A DNA stretch of 64,000 nt from Naematelia aurantialba (GCA_021527695.1 JAKFAO010000001.1:372001-436000); one strand, 5' to 3'; positions 43,594-54,584 are shown, counted from the stretch's first letter. The notes: generated by a model not told the origin, from the letters alone. Translations and numbers: made by a program.

Positions 43594-44143
43594 GGTAGCT
43601 TTGCTCTGGCACTCGACGGGGTTCGAGGTAGCGACACAAGGATGGAGAGGAAATGGGAGGAGCAAGCGGACCGAGGACAAGGTTTGTGTCTTTAACCGCT
43701 CAGGAAATCACGAGTCATGACCCTTCGGGAATGGGGCCATCCAATCCCCGTCCTCGAGTTTTGCAAAATCCCCGAATGTGGCACTTTTCCTTACCAACGG
43801 TGGCAACCGTTACCCAGCAACTGTTGCTTGGATGCATTGCTGTGTTTCGTGGCGTTAGGATGGAAAGGAGCGTCCAATACCAGCTCTGATTGTTACCATG
43901 GAGGTGCACGGTGCATTGCGTCTTGCTTTACTGTCCTTCGCATCTTGTGGTTATACTGGATCGTTAAGGCCGCAATTTGGATCCGGCTCGACGACGGTCC
44001 ACGTGTAGAGACAATCCACGTGGAAAGCACGTGCAAATGTGTTGTCACCTTGCAAAAAAGTCCAAAAGTTGAGCTTCAGAGACGGTTTCAAGCTCCCTGG
44101 TCGGCGGCACGGAGCTCATGTACTAGCCAGTGGATCAGCTACA
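43594..44143. promoter_or_regulatory. Divergent promoter region HEM1 / ELP2 with E-box cluster
   Basis: 550 bases between divergent starts. Three CACGTG sites lie at 44000-44005, 44017-44022 and 44028-44033. They are nearer the ELP2 side (about 110 bases before its ATG). Confidence 0.6.
44000..44033. promoter_or_regulatory. Three CACGTG E-boxes within 34 bp
   Basis: Perfect palindromic hexamers, spaced 17 and 11 bases start to start. CACGTG is bound by bHLH factors such as Cbf1/Pho4 types, and related sites by SREBP-like factors. Confidence 0.65.
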
Positions 44144-47100
44144 ATGCGCGCTACTCCCGCGTACATCTCCGTCGGCACGAATCGCTCTTCCTCGAGCTCG
44201 GCGTGCTCGAGCTCCGGGGTGGTGGCCTTTGGTGCTGGCAGACTCGTTGCGCTTTGGGACAGCGAGGTTGGTTTGACTAACGAGGGAGAGTGGAGAATGG
44301 CTGACCCGTAGAGTAGGGCCCAGAGGGCCGAGGAGTCTTCGCCACGTTACCTGGACATAAAGGCAATGTGACGAATCTCAAGCTGCTTCCGTCTCTATCA
44401 GGACCTGAGAGGCTCATGAGCGGAGACTCACTAGGGGAGATTCGAGTATGGACAAACAGCTCGATACGCAATGTAAGATCAGCTGCCATTACTCAGAGAA
44501 AGAGCTCATAGTCGTGCAGTGTGACGGTGTTCTGGCGTTCCAAGCGCATGCACCTCTCTCGATATCTGCTCTCGGTGTTCCGCCATCTTCGTGTTCTTCA
44601 CTCGACCGGCATGTCTTCACTGGTGGTTCAGATGGCTATGTGAAGTCATGGAGGCTCGAAATAGAGGAGGAAACAGGGAAAGGAAAGGGCAAAGGGAAAG
44701 CGAAGGAGGTGGATTCGATTGACCTGGGTGGAAAACTCCCGCTCGATATTGAGGTCGGCTGCCTGCCAGGATCTCAGGGTGAGTCCAAGGCTCCTCTGAG
44801 TGGCATATTCTGATGACCACACACAGCTGCCATCTTAATCATCGCTTGTACAGACAGGAGAATTCGAATTTATACCCGGTCTAACGGTGCTGTAAGTTCC
44901 CTCGGACAGAAAGCATTTTGTGTGCACACGCTGAACAATGCAGTTCCAACAGACTCTTGTGCTGGAAGGTCATGAAGACTGGGTCCGCGGTCTGTCCATC
45001 ACACCATACCCATCGCCCTCTGCCTCCTCATCAACGTCGATGTATGATCTCCTCCTAGCCTCAGGTTCGCAAGACAATTACGTCAGAATCTGGCGTATAG
45101 CCAGGGTGGTCACCGAACAGGCCCAGGCAGAGTCCAGAGGAGATACTGATGGACTCGATTTGCTGGATGAATTTGAGAGGACGCTGGCCGGAGACTCGAT
45201 TGGGCAAATCTCCACCAAGGCACATAATTTCGCTGTGCAAGATGGTGAAAGGTGAGGAGCTTTGTGCGCGAGTCCTCGATGATAATTTAATTTCATTCAG
45301 TCTTGCGAGATTCGCCCTCACCTTCGAGGCTCTGCTCGTGGGACATGAGGCGGGTCTGACTGATCTCAACTGGTCACCTTCGCTCTTCACTCTGCCGAAC
45401 TCTTCTGCTCCGCACGCCTTGCCACTTCTGGTATCCTCCGCTGCCGACAACTCGCTCATTATTTGGGCACCGTCGGCCACCGGAGGAGACGGTATCTGGG
45501 TACCTGAGCACCGGTTCGGCGCCCTCGGCGGACGAGGCCTCGCCTTTCATGGAGCTCTGTGGGGCAAGGATGGGCGAAGCGTTCTAGCTAGTGGCTGGAA
45601 TGGCGGGATGGAGAGATGGGCTTTCGATGACGTCTCCGGGGGCTGGGGTCCTGTCGCTGGAGTGACCGGGCATTTTGGCGAGGTCGAAAGTCTTGCTTGG
45701 GATCCTAACGGGGACTACCTCTTATCGGTGTCGTGAGTCTCCTTGGTTTTTGTGAGGCGAAAACCATCGTTGAACATTCTTGTTTGCAGAGCGGATCAGA
45801 CGTCACGGATACACGCACCATCATCTTCGTCTGGGACGACCGTGTGGGCAGAGATTGCTCGCCCGCAGATACACGGCTACGACATGACCGATGCGGTGTT
45901 CCTTAGCCCCTTACGTTTTGCCAGTGGCGCAGATGAGAAGGTCACCAGGGTCTTTGATGCTCCCGCCGGTTTTGTCTCTTCTTTAAGCAGTCTTGGTGTA
46001 CAACTGGGCCGCGTATCAGGACAAGAGCTGGTGTGTCATTTACGCATTGTGAAGGGCCGTCCAAGGCTGAAGGGACTAGGAGAGCCGACCAAAAGGCGCG
46101 ACCGTACCTCCATTAGGACTTTCGAACCGCGCTTTAGGAGATTGTAGGTGTTCTTGATGATCATGGTGTGCATGCTTAGCTGACGATACTCTGTTTCAGC
46201 TCAAGAACTAGACCTGCCAGCAACACATGTACAGAACCAGGCGATTCATTCGGTCTCGCAAACTTTTACAGCGCTGCCTACGGAGGAGGAACTGGCTGGC
46301 ACCACACTCTGGCCCGAGGTTGAAAAGGTCTACGGACACGGCTATGAGGTGAGACTCTCAGAGAGTCTCCGAGTGGAGCTTGCCGCTGACCAAAGGCAGA
46401 TCGCGGCTGTAGCGGCATCGCACGATGGAAGCTTCTTAGCGACGGCATCTCGGGCCTCGAATGCAGAGCACGCTGTCGTCCGTCTCGTCTCTACAACATC
46501 GTGGGATCTGGTTGGGCGACCGCTGGCCGGTCATACTCTCACCATCACTCGGATCGCCTTCAGCTCGGACGACGCATACGTCTTGACTTCCTCGCGAGAT
46601 CGCGGGTGGCGCTTGTTCCGACGCGAGACGGACAAAGAAGGATACATCGCTTGGGCGTCTGACGATAAAGCTCATACGAGGATGGTCCTCGATTGCTGTT
46701 GGGTAGACGACGAGCAGCGGAGATTCGTCACAGCCTCTCGAGACAAGACTGTCAGTATCTCGCATTCATCCAACACCCTACGAGCCAACTTGGAGTGTCG
46801 CTGATGATCTGCAGGTCAAGGTATGGGCTGCATCTTCCAGCGATGAGAAGACTTGGCTGGCGACGGAAACGATAAAGTCGACAGAATCGATCACCGCCGT
46901 CGACGCAATATTGTCTGGTGGAGTATCATACCTTGCGGTCGGGACGGAAAGCGGGGCGATTCATATCTATCAGCTGGCGAAACGCGAATCCCCATCCACG
47001 TTGCTCCTCACCCTCGAGCCCAGGTGCGTGCTGTCCTCTATACTAGTTTTACTAGATGCTGATTTAGAGTCACAGGATCTCACATGTTGGAGCTGTGAAT

Positions 47101-47208
47101 CGTCTAGCGTGGCGGCCAGCGAAGCAAGGGAACCAAGGAAGGAAGATGCAGCTGGCCAGCTGCAGCGAGGACAGGAGTGTGAGGGTGTTTGACGTTGATC
47201 TGGAATAG
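44144..47208 (+). CDS. ELP2: Elongator complex subunit Elp2 (WD40)
   Basis: Two-propeller WD40 subunit of Elongator, which modifies wobble uridines of tRNA. The start is the ATG at 44144 (MRATPAYISVGTNR). Landmarks in order: VVAFGAGRLVALWDSE, SGDSLGEIRVWTNSS, LEGHEDWVRGLSI, LLASGSQDNYVRIWR, VGHEAGLTDLNWSP, LLVSSAADNSLIIWAP, SVLASGWNGGMERWAF, GHFGEVESLAWDPNG, ADQTSRIHAP, IHGYDMTDAVF, ADEKVTRVFDAP, the Elp2-specific GATVPPLGLSNRAL, VEKVYGHGYE, LTSSRDRGWRLFR, and RSVRVFDVDLE at the end. An apparent break at 46020-46200 is solved by a 50-nt intron ending GGACTAG and one more intron. A Lys-rich loop (GKGKGKGKAKE) lies near 44690. Many introns. Confidence 0.94.
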
Positions 47209-47410
47209 GGTCCGCGCAACGGTCCATACATATGTACATACGGCCCGTGCGACTGGCGTGATGCAGAACGCACGGACATTCATAGTAGTATGCACCTTAC
47301 TATTTACAGGACAACGGCAAGGCATGGAATCGGGAAACCAAGCAGTAGCTAAGGCGTTTACAGAGGAGTAACGCAACACTGTTCACTGAGAGACGACCCG
47401 ATCAATAGCC

Positions 47411-48250
47411 TCAATATTTGGCATTGGAGAACGGGACTCCCCTCGTGTCAGTCGACGAAACGGTCTCGTCAGCGGTCACAGGCTCTTGGGTGCCTTCCGG
47501 GATCACAGGGGACACCGTCGGAGAGACTCCCATCTCTGTCAGGTTCACTGTTATTTCGGTCGCGGTCCCTGTGGGCGCCGTCTCAGCCAAGGGGCCTTCC
47601 GTCTCTGCTTGGGATGCAAAGGGTTTTGCGCCTCTCTCGGACAAAGGGACTTCCTTCTCAGTCCCGGTTGAGGGTATCATCGTTGCCACCTCTGTTGAAG
47701 TGGACCCCGTCCCCGTCCCCATCCCCGTCTCCGTCGAAAGAGCCCCCTCCTCGTACCCAGGCTCGCTTTGGGGACTGCCGGCCAGCGAGGCAGCGAACAC
47801 GTCTTCAATGTCGTGTCGAAGGGACGCTCGGTGTTTCCCGTATTGCCTCATATAGTTCCTGTAGATTGAGTATCACGCAATCCGTATCAGTGCCCGCGCG
47901 AACGACAATGCGGAAATTACTCACAGAAACTCTCTCGTGCGCATCTGGTAGTTGGCCCTGTGCATCTCACGCACATAAGTGCGGAACGGGACTTCCAGCC
48001 TGTTGCGACTACGTCGTAGAATCCTGTCCATAGCAGCCTGGTCTGGCGCCGCAGCGTCTTCAGTATCGCCAGCATTTGTGGGCGACATAAAGTCCAGCGG
48101 GACGTCTGGGACTTTAAATTGCCCGGATGAGACTGTGAATTGCAGTGTCCAGGGGGTAGGACTGCCGGGGCGCACCGCCACCGAGAACGACGGGCATGGA
48201 GTAAGCTCACACTCTGAATATTCTACCGACGCGGGTCTACCAGCGCTCAT
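47411..48250 (-). CDS. Array B member 1, unrecognised
   Basis: Start ATG at 48248-48250 (MSAGRPASVEYSE). Exon 1 ends FCT.. at a GTGAGT donor; the acceptor CTACAG joins in frame to LNYMRQYGKHRASLRHD. Layout: strand-like start SFSVAVRPGSPTPWTLQFTV, a basic helical middle (DRILRRSRNRLEVPFRTYV), then a Thr/Glu/Val-rich repetitive tail (STETGMGTGTGSTSTEV; TEMGVSPTVSPVIPEG). The strand pair with T-x-W at its end resembles array B members 2-4. The product is about 255 residues, without signal peptide or span. Function unknown. The Thr/Glu tail is unusual for the array. Confidence 0.6.
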
Positions 48251-48597
48251 CCTGATTGTTAATGCGAGTAGCTTTGCACGCAAAGAAATCGTAAAGTAAA
48301 GAAAATGTAAAGGGCAGAACAGACGTGCAGTAACAGCTGTATAGGCGACTGTGGAGCCGGTGGCGAATCGCTGATGGCACAAGTCGGCGGACAAGCCTTC
48401 TGAATCGACTTTACCCCCAAAGACTTCCCTTCATCTGCGAGCTTCGTTATAGTACCATAGGACACAGGTTCTCCTGTCAGACGAGCACCACTTATCTGTT
48501 GAGCCTCGTAACATTTGCAGCAAGATTTACAAATGCATACAGATGCTATTCACATGCACAGAGTGTCGTGCACCGCTGGATCATGTTCCAGCGTACT
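48251..48597. other. Spacer between array B members 1 and 2
   Basis: About 350 bases that serve as the upstream region of member 1 and the 3' side of member 2. No gene seen. Confidence 0.35.
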
Positions 48598-49485
48598 TTA
48601 GGAGCTGGAACCCTGCAAGTCTTGTACAGTCACAGCGAAATTTGTCAGTGCCGAGCGTATCAACTTTGTAGTATCCTTGTGGAGCTTGGACTGGCTCCGT
48701 TTTCGATTTATCCAATCCAGCGGGTCGGCTACAATACGATAAAGACCGCGATTCCGCCCGCGTTCTCGAACATAATCTTGCTGGTCAACGTCCGGCCCTT
48801 GCAGATACTCCTGACCAAAAGTCTTGAGACTGTACCCGAAACATGCGGCAGGTCGAAGTGGCCCAACCGCCGCCCCAGACGTCTGTCCGTTGGTGGCACG
48901 CACGGCTTGATATGTAAGTCTGAACAGTTCTTCCATCTTCGCCACGGACAGGACATCCCAAGCAGACGACCACGACTTGATGGTCCTGGTTCTGCTTCCC
49001 GTGCTATAACTCACGGTTCTCGTCCTGCCATCAACGTCAAACGACATTGAGCTCAGACGTGCACTGTCTTTGGCAGGAACGAACATAGGTAGATCCCCGT
49101 CGACATGGACCCATTGTCCCCTCAGGTTCTCCGTCAGCTTGAGCTGCCAGCAAGTGACCGAGTTGCTCGCTCTGGACACCAGCGTGATCGTGAAATGGTA
49201 TCTGTCGATTTCGCAGCCAAAGGTAAGGCTTCTTTCATTCCAGAATTGAAAACCGTGGTCTGTAAGCCTCGGCGGGAAACGCGTCATGGGATTCTGCAGC
49301 CTGGTGGAACGAGATTCTTCCTCTTCGCTGTCCCTCCGATTGCTTGTGGTGCTCGCTAGCGAGTTCTCCGAACCATGTCTTGTCACCGTGTCTTGGCTTG
49401 CTGCCTCTACCGTTTCGGTTACTGCGTTCGCGTGGGAGCGCCCGAGAGAGGGCGCATTCAAGCCCGAATTGTCGCCCGAGACCAT
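48598..49485 (-). CDS. Array B member 2, unrecognised
   Basis: Single exon. I take the ATG at 49483-49485 (MVSGDNSGLN); an in-frame ATG 28 codons upstream exists. The product is 295 residues. Ser/Thr/Glu/Arg-rich disordered start, then the array B core NERSLTFGCEIDRYHFTITL and LVSRASNSVTCWQLKL, a middle with SSAWDVLSVAKMEELFRLTY and YSLKTFGQEYLQG, and a basic end (INRKRSQSKLHKDTTKLIRS). Member 3 has the same order (NERLLRF..F..LVS..TTGW; DWSCLSVQKMEERFD; IQSLKIFGSTYI), so these two are paralogues. No signal peptide. No recognised domain. Confidence 0.75.
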   Translation of the reverse strand: MVSGDNSGLNAPSLGRSHANAVTETVEAASQDTVTRHGSENSLASTTSNRRDSEEEESRSTRLQNPMTRFPPRLTDHGFQFWNERSLTFGCEIDRYHFTITLVSRASNSVTCWQLKLTENLRGQWVHVDGDLPMFVPAKDSARLSSMSFDVDGRTRTVSYSTGSRTRTIKSWSSAWDVLSVAKMEELFRLTYQAVRATNGQTSGAAVGPLRPAACFGYSLKTFGQEYLQGPDVDQQDYVRERGRNRGLYRIVADPLDWINRKRSQSKLHKDTTKLIRSALTNFAVTVQDLQGSSS

Positions 49486-50045
49486 GTCAGTTGACTTGTT
49501 ATCAGTGTAGTATCCGAATAGAATGAGGTTCTGTCTGATGACTGACGAGTGGTACAACCACCGTAGCAAGTTGCCGTTTACTGGTTTGCCACTGAATGAA
49601 AGGATGGGCTTCTACCATGCCACACCTACCTTTTTGCTCGCCAATTCACTTGATACATAACGCCACTGACAAGTCATCACACCCGACTCCACTCGTATTC
49701 TCTGAGACTTCTGAGGACATGTTCATGTGGAGGAATTGTATGGGAGAATCATGGAGTGCATTGCCCAAGGAGGCAAGCAACCAACTTGGAATCGTAGCAA
49801 ACGTGAGCACTGTTTAGATCGCTGGATTTGCGGCCCTCGGGGCGCATACGATTACAGTAATATCCCTGTTATTAGTCATTTACTCTGAGCTGGTAGGGAC
49901 AAGCACTCTCATCATATGCATCTACTCTGGCTGCCCATCTTCTAAAGGAGCAACTTCTACCTCTATGAGAACAGTATACGAAGAATGCACAAGTTAAAAG
50001 AGAGACGAGAACACTTCGTGCCACAAAGCGAGCGGATTGCTTTCA
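49486..50045. other. Spacer between array B members 2 and 3
   Basis: About 560 bases; upstream region of member 2. A short + frame at 49596-49817 has no family content. Nothing else seen. Confidence 0.35.
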
Positions 50046-51101
50046 CTACCAAAACCAAGGCATGGTCAACGTGCACGAGCGTGAATGACTTTGAGACTGC
50101 GACGGATCTTCCCGGTAGTAGTTGGGGTCTTCGTCCTCCCGGACAGCACTTGCCAGGTTTCCAAGGGTCAGAGGCAAGAGCGTATGCTTGACGGCTCTCT
50201 CGAACCTGTACTTGCGCCACTCTCGGCTGATCCTGCTGGGCGTCAGTAGGCGAGCTCTGAACTCATGAAAACGACTGTACGGATTCTGCCCTGGGTCCTG
50301 GTTGATTGCATCCTTCCAGGTGATATAGGTGGATCCGAAAATCTTGAGGCTCTGGATAAAATTTCGATCAGCGGGTGTCCCCGCGTCTTCGGGACCTGTG
50401 AGCTGCCCGTCTGTGTCTGGGCGATTCAGCACCCTCATCGCACTATCAAAGCGCTCTTCCATCTTCTGGACCGATAGGCAGCTCCAATCGGAACACCAAG
50501 GCTTCGGGGTTCTTAGTCTCGGATCAACTCCAAACGAGGTCGCCGCATCCACTTCCATGAAAAGCGTCATGGTGAGAGGATCTTGGGGGCCACCCAACAT
50601 AAAAGGGCCTGTACGTGTGGAGAGCGCGGTCACATCAATCCGCCAACCCGTCGTGGAGGGTCCGGCGAAGGACACCAATTTGGCAGTAAACGGCCAGGGT
50701 GCATTGTCAAAGCGAAGAAGCCTTTCGTTCCCAGTTGCTGCCGAGGGCAGTGAGTCCGTGGGGGCGCCGGAAGTGAGACCCATTGTGGCGGAACCTTCGC
50801 ATTGCCCGTCATCTGTAGAGTCATCGGCGGTTCTCCCCGAGTCCTCTCTCCCGTACTTGGTCTCAGTTTCTCGGTCTCTGTGGGCCTTGGTGCCAGCTTC
50901 GTGGTCATCGATACGACCACGGATGGAATCCTGGCCATCACTTCGGTTGCCTTGGGAGTCCTTTTGGGCATCCAACAAACTTGGCCCCGGCAAACCGTCA
51001 TCCATCTGCTCAGGACCTTGCTGCAGCGCCGTAGCTGCCTTCCCCTCCGTAGCCCCCTCAGATGCCAAATCAAAGTCACCGAGGGTTTCCTGTTCTGCCA
51101 T
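50046..51101 (-). CDS. Array B member 3, unrecognised
   Basis: Single exon of 351 codons from the ATG at 51099-51101 (MAEQETLGDFDLASE). The first 125 residues are acidic and polar (GNRSDGQDSIRGRIDDH; KYGREDSGRTADDSTDDG). The core is NERLLRFDNAPWPFTAKLVS and STTGWRIDVTAL, then MTLFMEVDAATSFGV, SDWSCLSVQKMEERFDSAM, IQSLKIFGSTYITW and a basic end EWRKYRFERAVKH. This matches member 2 block by block with low identity. No signal peptide, span or known domain. The long open frames on the opposite strand are mostly its shadow. Confidence 0.78.
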   Translation of the reverse strand: MAEQETLGDFDLASEGATEGKAATALQQGPEQMDDGLPGPSLLDAQKDSQGNRSDGQDSIRGRIDDHEAGTKAHRDRETETKYGREDSGRTADDSTDDGQCEGSATMGLTSGAPTDSLPSAATGNERLLRFDNAPWPFTAKLVSFAGPSTTGWRIDVTALSTRTGPFMLGGPQDPLTMTLFMEVDAATSFGVDPRLRTPKPWCSDWSCLSVQKMEERFDSAMRVLNRPDTDGQLTGPEDAGTPADRNFIQSLKIFGSTYITWKDAINQDPGQNPYSRFHEFRARLLTPSRISREWRKYRFERAVKHTLLPLTLGNLASAVREDEDPNYYREDPSQSQSHSRSCTLTMPWFW

Positions 51102-51518
51102 AAAACTAGGTAATCTATATGGTGTACGGATATGTGGTCGTTGGAGGCGATACAGTGACTGTTGGATAAATGCCGAATACGAAGGGGGTTATGTATGCCT
51201 CGTCGCCACGAAGACTGGAGGCCACCTACCCTTTACGATAGGCCTTCGCACTACACTACTGTACGTCATCACCCGCCCCGTCAAAGAACCTTTGATCTTT
51301 TCGTCCGGGAGGGTCCCAAACGCGCAACACTCTTGGGAACAAGTGGCGAGAAGCGTCCAATGTGCGTCTGCCCGAGAGGCAAATTGCACCTTTACAGAGA
51401 CGAAGGCTCTTCTGCCTTGGAGGCGCATGCCTTCGATGAGGAGATTGAGGTAACACAGCCACCCGCCGTCACACTGCACTATTACTGTAAGCGTGCATGG
51501 AGTCTGGAGACGCACGGT
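51102..51518. other. Spacer in array B with possible array A-like remnant
   Basis: Between members 3 and 4. On + a frame around 51180-51450 reads HLPFTIGLRTTLLYVI, HSWEQVARSVQCASAREANC, loosely like the array A end (strand, W-x-x-x, C..C). Three other frames are also open here, so the support is weak. Confidence 0.3.
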
Positions 51519-52198
51519 CTATTGGATGCCGACCCAGTAACTGAGCCATGACAGCCAGGAACCCAGCGTGGTCTGCGGCGCTTGTGACTCTGCAACGACA
51601 GCTGCCAGCTCCTTCAGAAAAGCCGGACCACGTTCAGTCTCCAACCATTGAATGTGGGCTTCGATGCGCTCGTCACTACACGGGAGAGCAGGTATTAGCC
51701 AGCATTCTGAACATCCGCGGCTACTGACAGTGTGACGGCAGAATCACCATAAGTGACTTGCCGTTGATATCTCTCCCATACGGCATACCAGTAATCCGTC
51801 AGCGCGGTCCGTAGACGATCGCAGGGCTTGTCAAAACAACGCGTCACCCCGGACGCAGTCAAAGTGGTCCACGGCTCGTTCCGGCGCTCTTCGCTGATCT
51901 CAACGAGGTCAAGATCCAGACTGACTTCAGTCTTGAACACACTCGCTAGAGTATCCCTGGAGTCGTCCACCGCCCTTCTATAGGTACGTTCAGTAGGCAT
52001 GCTCGTCTCATGCCTGGCTGCTGCACGTCGCGCAATCTGCCTGAACTTGATACTCCAGCCCGTCTTGGTCCCGGTCGACCTCAGGGTGGCGTAAAACGGA
52101 ATTCGCTCATCTGCGTAGAAGCACAGCCTCCGGCGTTGCTCAGTCAGACTGGAGCTTGTACCCCGGCCTTCCTGAAAAAGTCTGCTGAATTCCGACAT
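51519..52198 (-). CDS. Array B member 4, unrecognised
   Basis: I take the ATG at 52196-52198 (MSEFSRLFQEGRG); the frame is open up to 52444. The core is EQRRRLCFYADERIPFYATL and GTKTGWSIKFRQIARR, like the F..PF.A.L..TGW block of member 3; then SLDLDLVEISEERRNEPW and a helical Trp/Tyr-rich end (LRTALTDYWYAVWERYQRQ). A donor CT/GTCAGT with acceptor GTGTAG adds exon 2, DERIEAHIQWLETERGPAFL.. to LSWLSYWVGIQ, with the stop at 51519-51521. Without this joint the frame stops at 51695. Function unknown. Confidence 0.62.
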
Positions 52199-52738
52199 GC
52201 CCCAGCAAGCGTGCTTCTGTAGGTGTAGGTGTCTGTGTAGGCTCTTGAAAAATAATTCGAAAAACTGTGTGGCATGGACACACCCAGAGGCCCCTTCTTT
52301 AGCTCCCCGAAGATCGGCCCTGTTTATAGCTGAGTCCTGTGTGGCCTTCTTGTATGCTTCCGAGCCTCTGACCATGACCCGACAGTGGACATGACGTATG
52401 CGAAGGCTGAATGTTTGTCCTCTAGCGGCCCAAAGCGATGGCATCCAGCACCATGGGTTCAGTCAGCATCGGTGTTCCACCATTTGTATCCTATAATATT
52501 CGCTTGGTACATCCGCCATGGAAGCGACCCTCGGGAGACTTGATTAGTTTGGCGGTGCCACGATTCTTACCGGGAGGTGTTTCGGGCAACGCGGAAAAAT
52601 GCAAGAGAAGCCCGAGCTCGCCTTACCGTAGTCTCGCTCGACATCGGGAGCCGACCAGCATGGTAATGACAACAGGTGCATGGAACAACTACCAATACAA
52701 TATATCGCACATACAATCATGTAAGCAGCGCGGCTTGC
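52199..52738. other. Spacer at right border of array B
   Basis: About 540 bases between the start of array B member 4 and the stop of the SH3BGR-like gene. If member 4 starts at 52444, its 5' part lies here. Nothing else seen. Confidence 0.35.
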
Positions 52739-54168
52739 TCAATCAAGCTTCTCTTTGCGCGGCTTGCTCGGCACAATTTCACGAGCGCTCTCAGCCGCCT
52801 CTACTGCCTCTGAAGATTCTTCCGTCTCGTTCTCTTCGGTGGTAAACTCGGGCACCGCTCCTGGCTCGCTCTGTTCTGCCGTGTCCTCCTCAGCTCTCTT
52901 GTCCACCTCAGCTCCCTTGTCCACCTCAGCTCCCTTGCCGTCTCCGGCGACGACTTCGCTCAATTCGGCCCCATTCTCTTCCACCGTCGTATCCTCCTTC
53001 CCTTCTACCGCCGTATCCTGCTTTTCAGGAACCAGCAGCCCGACCTTCCCGATACCTGGCCCCTCGGGTCCGGCCAGGCCCAACTCCCCGGCCAGCACAT
53101 CAAGGTCGCCGCTGCTCATCTCGCGCATAAGCCGCTCAAGCTCTTCTTCGCCCGTCGAAGCGGATTGGGCGGTCTCTTGGTCTTGCCGTAGGAAGGCGGG
53201 GAGAGTCTGAGACTCGACAGCGTATTCAAAGTCGTCCATGGTCTGGTAGATGTCAGTACGAGTTCAGGGATAGGATCAGACGATAACATGTTGTGTGATG
53301 TGCTTTCGAAGAGGCAGGGAACACTAGCGTCGCTGATCGAGGAGATGCCCCACTCACTCCTATGAACTCGCCCCCCACGAGGTACCCCGGCAACCCGATG
53401 ACCTGACCAGCAGGTTTGGCACGCTGCCATCGCGTCTTCGCTTCGGGCTCGTTGACGAGGTCAAACTCCTATGTGCAATTCTTAGTACATTCTTCGCCAG
53501 TCAGGCGTCATTCACGGCCGAGCTGGTCACGATTCCCTTCCAGCTCGTTCCATTTGAGCGGTCATTTAGCGCCCAGGCATGAGGCGTCCACGTAGTGGGT
53601 GGTGTGGGTGGTTGACCTTGGGGAAGGCGGGGTTGGTTGGGGCTGGAGCCGAGGGAATGTGAGGTTGGTTCGGTTCAGATCCAGAGCTTGCATTGCTCGA
53701 CCAGCGCGACCCCCACGCTTACCTGGTAGGGAATCTCGAGGGCCCTCAACGACCTACCCACCGAATCAGCTCCATGTGTGCCCGCCGTCAGTTGGAGGAA
53801 CGATGCTGGTGACACGACGCCGAGGACGTACCGACGGAGCAGCTCTATGTGCTGTCGTACTTTCGGCTGTGAGGTGAGACTAGTCACCTGGGACGATTAG
53901 CTGCCTTTTCCTAGACTAGCTCGGCTTGCGTATCTGTGCAAGCGACGTGTGATTCCGCTGCCCGGCTCGAAGAGGCATGGTAAGGATTCGAATAGGGAGA
54001 ACAGGCATTGCAGAGATGTCGAATGGAGGTGCCGGACAGGCTTGGCAGAGGATGGCCAGCAGGTGAACTGGTCAACAGAGCAAAGGTCGAAGCTTGAGAG
54101 CAAGAGATGTAAGAGCAAGTGCAAGAGGGACGAGGACGCACATAAATGGTCACTTCTGGAGGAGGCAT
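52739..54168 (-). CDS. SH3BGR-like thioredoxin-fold protein with Glu-rich tail
   Basis: The family has a glutaredoxin-like fold without the catalytic Cys pair and a Glu-rich C-terminus; its role is poorly known. Start ATG at 54166-54168. Exons join as MPPPEVTIY/VTSLTSQPKVRQHIELLRR/ALEIPYQ/EFDLVNEPEAKTRWQRAKPA..LPGYLVGGEFIG/TMDDFEYAVES, all with GT-AG borders. The fold spans about residues 5-100, with the family cis-Pro loop at LPGYLVGG. The rest is acidic: EELERLMREMSS, then Glu/Val/Asp repeats (GAEVDKGAEVDKRAEED) to the stop at 52739-52741. Cytosolic by default. Exons 1-3 are tiny and were found only by splicing. Confidence 0.85.
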
Positions 54169-54584
54169 CGTCTCTTGGGCTCGAAGCGAGATGCTAGTGA
54201 TTGTAGATGATACTGCTGCTATCCGACGAGATGCGACGCACAAAGCGAGTTGAGAGATGTATCTTTGATAGTATCTGACTAGATGGACAAGTTACTACAG
54301 GTGGACGGACTGGACGGACTACAGCAGACGGACACCACCATACCAGGACAAAAGGGCAGTGGACGCGTTACGTGGAGAACGCAATGGTGCTCCGCATTCT
54401 TGCCGCTCAGACGTCCGCCAAATTACACCTCGGAACAGCAGTTTACATGGGTACAACTGACACACAATGGCTCACAGCCGTGTCTCAGTAAATACAATAT
54501 CATTGCCACCTCTAGTAATATCAACAAGCATGATCTTCCCTTACAACTCTACCCATCTAGCGTAGCCGATCGGAAGCTGGTAAC
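54169..54584. other. Spacer upstream of SH3BGR-like gene
   Basis: About 415 bases between a minus-strand stop and a minus-strand start: the promoter of the SH3BGR-like gene and the 3' end of the ubiquitin-domain gene. No element recognised. Confidence 0.35.

Noticed and set aside
46020..46200. ELP2 appears broken by a stop after the second propeller
   Set aside because: A 50-nt intron ending GGACTAG and a further intron give the conserved GATVPPLGLSNRAL segment in frame.
50329..51453. 374-codon + frame opposite array B member 3
   Set aside because: Most of it mirrors the member 3 coding sequence; only its last part beyond 51102 was kept as a weak finding.
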